A stretch of DNA of 14,191 bases from DATECU01 sp035286745. Its GTDB lineage: Bacteria; Acidobacteriota; Vicinamibacteria; Fen-336. A program made the translations under genes and the position numbers. The notes beneath the pieces are model-generated. The model was not told the DNA's origin, did not search any database, and saw only the letters and a program-made list of their open reading frames with translations. Shown here in pieces: positions 1 to 7,365 of this stretch (the first letter of the stretch is position 1; each line of letters starts with the position of its first letter). The stretch covers positions 1-14,191 of the forward strand of contig DATECU010000167.1 in NCBI GenBank assembly GCA_035286745.1, given 5' to 3'.

Positions 1-1594
1 TCCACCTCTCGCCACCCACCAAACGGCCTTCAAAGCGCACCCCGGCAGGAATCTCGAACTGGGCCGAAGTCCCCGCCACCGCATAGCGCAAGCGGGCAAG
101 CACCGGTGGGGGGCTCCAGGGCAGGCTCTCCTCTTCGGGCCGGTCCAGCAGGTAGCGATCGCCGGCTTCCACCCGCCGCCAGTAGGGTCCCGAGGGCCGG
201 GCATCGGGGGACACGGTGACCGTGAAGGCGAGGCGTGCGGTGGCCCCGGGGGCGACCTCCGCCGGGGCCGCACTGGTGGCGCGGCTGCTCCAGCCGTTCG
301 GCACCGACAGGATGAGGTTTTCGACGGTCAAGGCAGCCGGGCCCTGGTTGGCGACGCTGACCGTCACCGTCAGCGTCTGGCCCGGAACCACCTCTGCGTC
401 GTCGGCCAGCGCTTCGAGTTCCAGGCCCTGGGCCAAGGGAAGGGCGGCCAGAAGCGCCTGCTCCTGATCCTGCAGGCGAGAGAGCAGGTCGAAGCGGCCG
501 GCTTGACCAAACGCCCCCGAAGCCGCGCGCTCGCGAAGTCGGCGCAGTTGCGCCAGCGCCGCCGCCAAACCGGGCAGCGCCCGTGACGGGACCTCCGGAT
601 CGAAGGCGGTCCTGGCCGCGTCGAACGCCTGCTGCAGCGCGTCCAGATCGCCGGCCAGGGCCGCCCGGGTGGGCTCGCTTTCCGCAAAATGAAGCAGCCC
701 CAGGAGGGAGGCGTCCACGCCGTCCAGCAGGTCGGCCTCGGCGGTCGCGACCGGCGGCTCGCTGTCCACCAGCGCATAGCGACCTTCGCCGGCGTTAGGG
801 GGAGCCAGCAGCTGGCTGGCTCCCTGGCAGCGGTGGCTGGCCCGCGCCAGCGTGCCCATCGCCTGCCAGGACAGGCCCAGCAGCGGGTCCAGGCGGCCCG
901 TCTTCACCACCAGCGGCGTGCCGGTGAGCGGTTCGGCAAAGCCGCCGGTCCCACCCTGATAGATCTTGCGCGCCTGCCACGGCGGAAGCCCGGCCGCCAG
1001 GTGCTCCGGAAAGCGCCCGGGATCGGCGGCCACTCGGAAAGCGTCGCGAGCCAACAGGGCGGCCGCCTGATGGTGCATTCCGCCGCCTTTCGCCTCCAGC
1101 GGCAACGTCAGGATCACGTCGGGACGAAAGGCGCGGATGACCCGGACCACGTCCCCCAACGTCTCTTCGCGTCCCCAGCGGGACAGGCTCTCTTCCACGC
1201 TGAACGAGTAGCCGAACTCGTAGGCGCGGCCGAAGAACTGCTCGGCCCCGTCCCAGCGGTGCACCGCCGCCAGCTCCTCGGTACGCAGGACCCCCAGCGC
1301 GTCCCCCAACTCGGGGCCGATGGCGTTCTGCCCGCCCTCCCCCCGGGTCAGCGTGAGCAGGGCGGTGCGCAGGCCCAGACCGCGGCGAAGCCGCACCAGG
1401 ACGCCGTTATGCTCATCGTCGGGGTGCGCGGTCACGTAGAGGACGCGAGCGGTGACCCCCAGCCGCCGCAAGGCGAGGCCCAGGCCCGTGCTCCCCCGAT
1501 CCTGGGCGATGGGCAGTTGGGCGCCGCCGAGCCAGGGTCCCAGGCCCAGGGCGACGACCAGCACCAGGGCGGTGCGGACGGTGCGGCGCGTCAT
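1..1594 (-). CDS. Exported PIG-L (LmbE-like) deacetylase with NEW3-like C-terminal region, partial
   Basis: This is a zinc-dependent N-acetyl-sugar deacetylase of the PIG-L/LmbE family; its substrate cannot be told from sequence. The reading frame stays open for 531 codons to the left edge, so the C-terminus is missing. Residues 1-25 look like a Sec signal peptide (basic start, hydrophobic run, GGAQ cleavage region), placing the enzyme outside the cytoplasm. The signature AHPDDE is at residues 56-61, with H57 and D60 the expected metal ligands. The second ligand region is GGGMHHQAA around H174-H175, the form seen in the long PIG-L subfamily. At about residues 385-460 an immunoglobulin-like stretch (VPGQTLTVTVSVANQG) resembles NEW3 domains of carbohydrate-active proteins. 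The start ATG has a good GGGAGG ribosome site (1601-1606) and lies 19 bp after the mglA-like stop, so the two are probably cotranscribed. The family call is firm and the domain call for the C-terminal part is moderate. Confidence 0.88.
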   Translation of the reverse strand, partial: MTRRTVRTALVLVVALGLGPWLGGAQLPIAQDRGSTGLGLALRRLGVTARVLYVTAHPDDEHNGVLVRLRRGLGLRTALLTLTRGEGGQNAIGPELGDALGVLRTEELAAVHRWDGAEQFFGRAYEFGYSFSVEESLSRWGREETLGDVVRVIRAFRPDVILTLPLEAKGGGMHHQAAALLARDAFRVAADPGRFPEHLAAGLPPWQARKIYQGGTGGFAEPLTGTPLVVKTGRLDPLLGLSWQAMGTLARASHRCQGASQLLAPPNAGEGRYALVDSEPPVATAEADLLDGVDASLLGLLHFAESEPTRAALAGDLDALQQAFDAARTAFDPEVPSRALPGLAAALAQLRRLRERAASGAFGQAGRFDLLSRLQDQEQALLAALPLAQGLELEALADDAEVVPGQTLTVTVSVANQGPAALTVENLILSVPNGWSSRATSAAPAEVAPGATARLAFTVTVSPDARPSGPYWRRVEAGDRYLLDRPEEESLPWSPPPVLARLRYAVAGTSAQFEIPAGVRFEGRLVGGERW

Positions 1595-1613
1595 GGCTTC
1601 CCTCCCGCCCCGG

Positions 1614-2810
1614 CTACGGCGTGAGCTTCAGGTTCAGGGTGAGCCGGAGGTTGATCTGGACTTGGGCTCGGCCTTGGTTGAGCACCACCTCGACCGGGAT
1701 CGAGATGTCGGTCTGGCCGCTGCCGCCGACCACGTCGACGGACACCGGAATGACGGTAGGCGGCAGCGCCAGCGCCGCCGAGCCGGTCCGCGCGGCGACG
1801 CCTGGTGGCGTCGAGGCCAGCAACGACGCTGCCAGCGCTGGCGGCTCCGGCGAGATCTCGTCCTCGGGTTCGAGGGAGATCTCCTCGATGTCCTCCTCCT
1901 CGGTCTGGCTGTCTTCGTCCAGGGTGTCGAAGCTCAGCTCGGGCTCGAAGCGGCTGATCTTGCGACGCAGTTCCTCCGCCGCGTCGGGATCGCTCACCAG
2001 GGTTCGAGCGCTCTCCACCACCCGATCCAGAGGTGGCGGCGGCGGCAGCTCGAACTCCTCATCGAGGGTTTCTTCCTGCTCCTCGAAGTCGGCGGTCTCG
2101 ATGCGCTCGGCCTCCGCCTCTCTTGGCGGCGGACTGGGCGCCATCGGGGGAATGGTGATCACGGCCGGCGGCGGAGCGGGTGGGGGCGGAGCCGGGGTCG
2201 CCCCGTCGGCTGCGGGGCCGGGGCCGTAGCGAGCGGAGAGGGCGCGAAAGACGGTGGCGGTGACGCCCTTGAGCGTCTCCTCCACCCCCAGGCCCTTGAC
2301 CGCCACCGCCTCGAAGTAGGGCAGCCCCCGGCCGTTCAGCCGCTCGTTCAGGATCTCGATGGGCAACGCGTTAGGCAGATCGCGCTTGTTGAACTGGAGA
2401 ACGGTGGGGATATCGTCGGGATCGATCTCGTTGGCTTCCAGGTTCTGCCGCAGGTTCTCGAAGCTCTCCAGGTTGGCGTCCAGCATCGGTTCCTGGCTGT
2501 CGCAAACGAAGACCACACCGTCGGCGCCTTTCAGCACCATGCGCCGGGTGGCGTTGTAGAAGACCTGGCCAGGAACGGTGTAGAGCTGGATGCGGGTCTT
2601 CATGCCCCGGATGGAGCCCAGCTCAATGGGCAGGAAGTCGAAGAAGAGGGTGCGGTCGGTCTCGGTGGCCAGCGAGAGCATCTTCCCCTTGTGCTTGATG
2701 GGGAGCTTCTCGTGAACCCACTGCAAGTTGGTAGTCTTGCCGCACAACCCCGGACCGTAGTAGACGACCTTGGCGGTCAGCTCCTTCGTGGAGTAGTTGA
2801 AGAGGACCAT
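1614..2810 (-). CDS. mglA: MglA-family small GTPase with long C-terminal extension
   Basis: This is a Ras-like GTPase of the MglA family, which sets cell polarity and controls gliding or type IV pilus motility. Residues 1-196 match canonical MglA in length and motifs: P-loop GPGLCGKTT (19-27), TETDRT with R53, switch II TVPGQ with Q82, and NKRD (141-144). R53 and Q82 fall at the numbers known as catalytic residues in Myxococcus MglA. Canonical MglA ends near residue 195; this protein is 398 residues. The extra part is a proline-rich linker (about 197-225), an acidic segment (about 228-345) with a short predicted helix (about 262-290), and a C-terminal 45-residue block of alternating hydrophobic residues rich in V, I and L, likely beta strands. 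No MglB/Roadblock partner gene is next to it. The PIG-L gene follows by 19 bp. GTPase identity is very sure; the role of the extension is unknown. Confidence 0.93.
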   Translation of the reverse strand: MVLFNYSTKELTAKVVYYGPGLCGKTTNLQWVHEKLPIKHKGKMLSLATETDRTLFFDFLPIELGSIRGMKTRIQLYTVPGQVFYNATRRMVLKGADGVVFVCDSQEPMLDANLESFENLRQNLEANEIDPDDIPTVLQFNKRDLPNALPIEILNERLNGRGLPYFEAVAVKGLGVEETLKGVTATVFRALSARYGPGPAADGATPAPPPPAPPPAVITIPPMAPSPPPREAEAERIETADFEEQEETLDEEFELPPPPPLDRVVESARTLVSDPDAAEELRRKISRFEPELSFDTLDEDSQTEEEDIEEISLEPEDEISPEPPALAASLLASTPPGVAARTGSAALALPPTVIPVSVDVVGGSGQTDISIPVEVVLNQGRAQVQINLRLTLNLKLTP

Positions 2811-2822
2811 GCGAGCAACCGC

Positions 2823-2828
2823 ATTCTA
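2823..2828 (-). promoter_or_regulatory. -10-like hexamer TAGAAT upstream of mglA
   Basis: TAGAAT on the minus strand lies 12 bases before the mglA start codon. No clear -35 box and no Shine-Dalgarno are seen. Transcription starting about 7 bases downstream would leave a leader of roughly 5-6 bases. The same hexamer occurs before the cyclophilin and the beta-lactamase-like gene. Confidence 0.4.
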
Positions 2829-2894
2829 CGGCCCGCCCCACGAGGGAAGCAACAAAGGGCGCCGTCTCCCCGTCTCCCGCCTCGCCGTCTGCTG

Positions 2895-2900
2895 TAGAAT
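2895..2900 (+). promoter_or_regulatory. -10-like hexamer TAGAAT upstream of the cyclophilin gene
   Basis: TAGAAT lies 46 bases before the ppiA-like start, in the 136 bp divergent spacer shared with mglA. Unlike the neighbouring genes, this one also has a GGAGG ribosome site (2937-2941), so a normal leader of about 40 bases is expected. No convincing -35 hexamer is visible at 17 bp spacing. Confidence 0.35.
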
Positions 2901-2946
2901 CCGCGAAGCCCCTACCCGAGAGAGGGGACAACCTTCGGAGGCACCC

Positions 2947-3528
2947 ATGCTTGCTGCCCTTGCCCTGCTGGCCTTCACTCAAGCCCTTGGCCCCGCCGCC
3001 TCGTCGCCGCCGGCAAGCGCTCCCGCTGCCAAGGCTCCGGTGGTGGTCCTGGAGACCAGCCTGGGGCGCATCAGGATCGGCCTGGATCCCGCCAAGTCCC
3101 CGGCCACGGTCGAGAACTTCCTGAGTTATGTGCGGGCCGGGCACTACGATGGCACCATCTTCCATCGCGTGATCCCCGGCTTCATGATCCAGGGCGGTGG
3201 CTTCGATGCGGAGATGAAGGAGCGCGCAACCCGCGCCCCCATCAAGAACGAGTCGAAGAACGGCCGCCGCAACCTCCGGGGCAGCCTCGCGATGGCTCGC
3301 ACCAACGATCCCCACAGCGCCACCGCCCAGTTCTTCATCAACGTCAAGGACAACGCGTCGCTGGATTTCGGGGTGGCGCCCGGCTGGGGCTACGCGGTCT
3401 TCGGCGAAGTCCTGGAAGGCATGGACGTGGTGGACCGGATCGTCTCAGTAGCCACCACCTCGAGGGGCCCCCACCAGAACGTCCCCGCCAAGCCCGTGGT
3501 CATCACTTCGGCCAAAGTGGCGCGGTAA
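2947..3528 (+). CDS. ppiA: Exported cyclophilin-type peptidyl-prolyl cis-trans isomerase
   Basis: This enzyme catalyses cis-trans isomerisation of peptide bonds before proline and helps fold exported proteins. The 193-residue product starts with a short hydrophobic signal peptide (about residues 1-18), then an Ala/Pro-rich spacer, then the cyclophilin domain from about residue 31 to 193. Recognisable family motifs are FHRVIPGFMIQGGG (72-85, containing catalytic R74), RGSLAMART (111-119), SATAQFFINV (124-133) and GYAVFGEVLEGMDVVD (148-163). Length and motif order are those of periplasmic PpiA-type bacterial cyclophilins. The ATG at 2947 is chosen because it follows GGAGG by five bases and begins the signal peptide; a longer upstream reading from 2797 would overlap the divergent mglA promoter region and encodes no family sequence. 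It is a single gene, with a 50 bp gap to the next. Confidence 0.93.
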   Translation: MLAALALLAFTQALGPAASSPPASAPAAKAPVVVLETSLGRIRIGLDPAKSPATVENFLSYVRAGHYDGTIFHRVIPGFMIQGGGFDAEMKERATRAPIKNESKNGRRNLRGSLAMARTNDPHSATAQFFINVKDNASLDFGVAPGWGYAVFGEVLEGMDVVDRIVSVATTSRGPHQNVPAKPVVITSAKVAR

Positions 3529-3565
3529 GGTCGGACCAATCCCGGCAAGCGGCACAAAAATCGGA

Positions 3566-3571
3566 TATCAT
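3566..3571 (+). promoter_or_regulatory. -10-like hexamer TATCAT just upstream of the response regulator
   Basis: TATCAT sits 7 bases before the ATG at 3579, in a locally A/T-rich patch (ACAAAAATCGGATATCAT). No Shine-Dalgarno is present between it and the start codon. The position fits a leaderless mRNA whose first base is at or next to the A of ATG. Confidence 0.4.
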
Positions 3572-3578
3572 CTCCCGC

Positions 3579-4982
<1,404 letters not shown>

Positions 4983-4996
4983 AAGCGCGCCGCGCG

Positions 4997-5002
4997 TAGA
5001 AT
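4997..5002 (+). promoter_or_regulatory. -10-like hexamer TAGAAT just upstream of the serine hydrolase
   Basis: TAGAAT ends 5 bases before the ATG at 5008, in the 25 bp gap after the response regulator. There is no Shine-Dalgarno. The placement is the one expected for a leaderless transcript and suggests this gene has its own promoter rather than relying on read-through from the regulator. Confidence 0.45.
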
Positions 5003-5007
5003 GGCCC

Positions 5008-5922
5008 ATGGCCGAATCGCTGCTCGTGCTGTTGCCGCTCTTCCTGCTGGGCGCCGTGGCTCAGCCGATCTCGATCGAAGCCCGGGTCAAAGAGCGTCTC
5101 CGGCCCTTCCGCGGGGTGGCCGGACTGGCCGCCAAGAACCTCATCACCGGCGAGACGGTTCTGGTCAACGCCGATGCGCGCTTCCCCACCGCCAGCACCA
5201 TCAAGACCGCGGTGATGGTCGAGGTCTTTCACCAGATCCAGGAAGGCCGGCTGCGCCGCGATACCTTGGTCACCCTGACCGACGAGGTCAAGGTCGGCGA
5301 GCCGGTGGTGCTCAACCGATTGCACGCGGGCCTCGCCCTGAGCGTCATGGACCTGGTGGCGCTCATGATCACGGCGAGCGACAACACCGCCACCAACATG
5401 CTGATCAGCCTGGTCGGCACCGCCAACGTAGACCGCCGCCTGGCGTCGTATGGCCTCACCCAGACCAAGCTGTTCCGGCCCACCTTTCGCGACGGCCGAG
5501 CCGACGTGTTCCCGGAGGAGGAACGCGAGTTCGGTCTGGGGTCGACCACCCCCCGCGAAATGGCGCGGCTCATGGAGCTGATCGTCGAGGGCAAGGTGGT
5601 CAGCCGAGAGGCGTGCGACGAGATGTTGGAGATCCTCGAAGAACAGCACGACCGAGCCATCCTCCCGCGCCTGCTGCCGCTGGAGCAGGGCTTGCGGGTG
5701 GGCAACAAGACCGGAGAGGACCTCGAGAAGCACCCGGACGCGCGGGGCGTTCACCGCTACGTCCGGGCCGACGCCGCCATCGTGCGCGGACCGGGGGTGC
5801 GGTACGTGGTGGCGTTCTTCACCCGCCAGGGGGAGGATACCCGCAGCAGCGTCGACAACGATGCCATGGTCACCGGAGCCGCGGTGTCGCGCCTCATCTA
5901 CGACCACTTCAAGCGCCCCTAG
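5008..5922 (+). CDS. Exported class A beta-lactamase-like serine hydrolase
   Basis: This belongs to the penicillin-binding/beta-lactamase serine hydrolase fold. The 304-residue protein starts with a signal peptide (hydrophobic to A18-Q19). The active-site motifs are present in order: S63-T-I-K66 (SxxK), S124-D-N126 (SDN) and K234-T-G236 (KTG). The TTPREMARLM stretch (180-189) matches the TTP..MA segment that follows the omega loop in class A enzymes. However, the omega loop (about 157-178) reads RPTFRDGRADVFPEEE and shows no recognisable ExxLN, so the deacylating glutamate of true class A beta-lactamases is not evident. It may therefore be a D,D-peptidase-like or other hydrolase rather than a resistance enzyme. 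ATG 5008 is chosen because it begins the signal peptide; the ATG at 5001 is in another frame. Fold confidence is high, antibiotic hydrolysis unproven. Confidence 0.88.
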   Translation: MAESLLVLLPLFLLGAVAQPISIEARVKERLRPFRGVAGLAAKNLITGETVLVNADARFPTASTIKTAVMVEVFHQIQEGRLRRDTLVTLTDEVKVGEPVVLNRLHAGLALSVMDLVALMITASDNTATNMLISLVGTANVDRRLASYGLTQTKLFRPTFRDGRADVFPEEEREFGLGSTTPREMARLMELIVEGKVVSREACDEMLEILEEQHDRAILPRLLPLEQGLRVGNKTGEDLEKHPDARGVHRYVRADAAIVRGPGVRYVVAFFTRQGEDTRSSVDNDAMVTGAAVSRLIYDHFKRP

Positions 5923-5933
5923 CCTCGGGGCGC
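5913..5933 (+). terminator. GC-rich hairpin at the end of the serine hydrolase gene
   Basis: GCGCCCC (5913-5919) and GGGGCGC (5927-5933) form a perfect 7 bp stem with a 7 base loop that includes the stop codon. No T-run follows, so it is at best a weak or factor-dependent terminator, or an RNA-stabilising 3' structure. Confidence 0.4.
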
Positions 5934-5947
5934 GGCGGCGCGCCACT

Positions 5948-5977
5948 TTGGCACGGTCCTGCCACTACGGCAGCCGT
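5948..5977 (+). promoter_or_regulatory. Palindrome cluster upstream of the che operon, possible activator site
   Basis: Two overlapping inverted repeats lie here: GGCA-cggtcc-TGCC (5950-5963) and ACGGC-A-GCCGT (5967-5977). TTGGCACG at 5948 also resembles a sigma-54 -24 box, but the next GC pair is one base too close (N9 instead of N10). A dyad about 50-75 bp before the stronger sigma-54-like site is a reasonable place for an enhancer-binding protein. Binding is inferred only. Confidence 0.3.
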
Positions 5978-6024
5978 TTTGAGGCCCCACCACGGCAGGA
6001 GAATGAGTTAGGTCGGTTGGCGGG

Positions 6025-6039
6025 TGGCACACATCTTGA
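6025..6039 (+). promoter_or_regulatory. Sigma-54-like promoter for the chemosensory operon
   Basis: TGGCAC-ACATC-TTGA matches the sigma-54 consensus TGGCAC-N5-TTGC at every fixed base except the last C (-12), with exact spacing. The predicted start at about 6051 is two bases before the GTG start of cheW, which would give a nearly leaderless mRNA. An NtrC-family activator is encoded 1 kb upstream. The loss of the -12 C is the main weakness. Confidence 0.45.
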
Positions 6040-6052
6040 TCAATACGGCTGC

Positions 6053-6526
6053 GTGTCTGCTCTGCCCCAGATCGTCGCCCTCCGCTGTGGGCCCGCCACC
6101 TTCGGCATCTCCATCGACAGGGTCCGGGAGATCGTCATGGTCCCCGAGATCACGCCGGTGCCCGAAAGCGGCGAGTTCATCCGCGGCATCGTCAACCTCC
6201 GCGGCCGCATCCTTCCGGTCCTCGACCTGGGCCTCCGGCTGGGCCTGGGTCCGGGGCCGCGGGACGGGACCGGCCGGATCCTGGTGGTCGAGCACGATCC
6301 CCGCCACCCGCTGGGGCTCCTGGTCGACGAGGCCTCCGAGGTGCTCCGGATTCCGGAGAACCTGGTGGGGCCGCCGCCCGAGCTGGCGGCCGGCACGGCC
6401 GGCGCCTCCGGCTCCATCAGGGGCGTTGCCCGCCTGGAAGACCGGCTGATCCTGCTCCTCGACCTGGGTCGGGTGTTGGGAGAGGAAGCCCCGCGGCCGC
6501 TGCCCGCCCGCGAGGCCACGGCTTGA
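6053..6526 (+). CDS. cheW: CheW chemosensory coupling protein
   Basis: CheW is the soluble SH3-like adaptor that joins chemoreceptors to the CheA kinase in the signalling array. The 157-residue product is the usual length for a single-domain CheW. Family landmarks are the opening strand IVALRCGPATFGISIDRVREI, then VPEITPVPESGEFIRGIVNLRGRILPVLDL, the core receptor/CheA-contact region, and a late RLEDRLILLLDLGRVL strand. GTG at 6053 is chosen because the domain begins four residues later; the frame stays open further upstream (to 5861) but that part overlaps the preceding gene and has no family sequence. No Shine-Dalgarno is seen at this start. It is the first gene of the operon, and its TGA overlaps the TTG start of cheR. 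Confidence 0.92.
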   Translation: MSALPQIVALRCGPATFGISIDRVREIVMVPEITPVPESGEFIRGIVNLRGRILPVLDLGLRLGLGPGPRDGTGRILVVEHDPRHPLGLLVDEASEVLRIPENLVGPPPELAAGTAGASGSIRGVARLEDRLILLLDLGRVLGEEAPRPLPAREATA

Positions 6527-7365
6527 GTCTCGCGGCCAGCATGACGCACCGCCCGACGGCCGAGCTGGAGCTGTTCCGCAGCCTGCTGGTGAGTCGATCG
6601 GGAATCGACTTTGGCCGGCACCGGGAGGCCTTCCTGGAGGCCCGCCTGCGCCGCCGCATGACCGTGTCCGGGGCCCGTAGCCTCTACGAGTACTACCGCA
6701 TGGTCACCGCGCCGGGCAGCGGGGGCGAGCTGCAGGCACTGGTCGACGAGGTCTCGATCCACGAGACGTCGTTCTTCCGCAACCCGCCGCAGTTCGACCT
6801 GCTCCGGGACCTGGTGCTGCCCGAGCGAGTGAGCGCCCGACTCCGGGCGAGCGACCGGGTCTTGCGCCTCTGGAGCGCCGGCTGCTCCACCGGCCAGGAG
6901 CCGTACAGCATGGCCATGACGCTGGGCGAGACCATGGTGCTCTCGACCACCTGGGATGTCCGCCTGCTGGCCACCGACATCTCGGCCCAGGCCCTGAAAC
7001 AGGCGGCCCGCGGCAGCTACACCGCGCAGCAGACGGACGGCCTTTCTCCGGATCGGCTGCGGCGCTTCTTCGAGCACCGGAGCGGCCAGCACACGGTGCG
7101 CGACTGGGTGCGCAGGGGCGTCGAGTTCTTGCAGGGCAACCTGCTCGAGGAGCCGCCCGGCCGCGACATGGACGCCGTCTTCTGCCGCAATGTGATGATC
7201 TACTTCGATCGGGAGAGTCAGAAGCGGTTGATCACGCGTTTGACGCGGGCGCTGGCCCCCGGCGGCTACCTCTTTCTGGGCCACACCGAGACGCTGGCCG
7301 GCCTTTCCGATGCCTTCCGCATGGTGTCTCAAGATCGGGGCATCGCCTACCAGAGGCTCTCGTGA
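6523..7365 (+). CDS. cheR: CheR chemoreceptor glutamate methyltransferase
   Basis: CheR uses S-adenosylmethionine to methylate glutamates on chemoreceptors during adaptation. The 280-residue protein has the N-terminal helical domain (about 12-75) followed by the Rossmann methyltransferase domain. Diagnostic motifs are ETSFFRNPPQFDLL (81-94), the SAM loop LWSAGCSTGQEPYSMAM (116-132), LLATDIS (148-154), FCRNVMIYFD (220-229) and LFLGHTETL (250-258). There is no C-terminal TPR or other extension. The TTG at 6523 overlaps the cheW stop (TTGA) and is preceded by GAGG at 6512-6515, which favours it; the ATG at 6541 (residue 7) is the alternative but lacks a ribosome site. No receptor with methylation sites is encoded in the window, so its substrate must be encoded elsewhere. 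Confidence 0.95.
   Translation: MSLAASMTHRPTAELELFRSLLVSRSGIDFGRHREAFLEARLRRRMTVSGARSLYEYYRMVTAPGSGGELQALVDEVSIHETSFFRNPPQFDLLRDLVLPERVSARLRASDRVLRLWSAGCSTGQEPYSMAMTLGETMVLSTTWDVRLLATDISAQALKQAARGSYTAQQTDGLSPDRLRRFFEHRSGQHTVRDWVRRGVEFLQGNLLEEPPGRDMDAVFCRNVMIYFDRESQKRLITRLTRALAPGGYLFLGHTETLAGLSDAFRMVSQDRGIAYQRLS

Noticed and set aside
689..1624. 311-codon open frame on the plus strand across the PIG-L gene
   Set aside because: It is antisense to the PIG-L frame, is full of Gln/Gly/Ala/Arg without any domain, and is the usual mirror frame of GC-rich coding DNA.
1452..2897. 481-codon plus-strand open frame opposite mglA
   Set aside because: The minus-strand frame encodes a clear MglA GTPase with all motifs; the plus frame has no family sequence and arises from GC-rich third positions.
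5948..5963. TTGGCACGGTCCTGCC as a second sigma-54 promoter
   Set aside because: GG and GC are separated by nine bases rather than the ten that sigma-54 requires, so it is kept only as part of a palindrome cluster.
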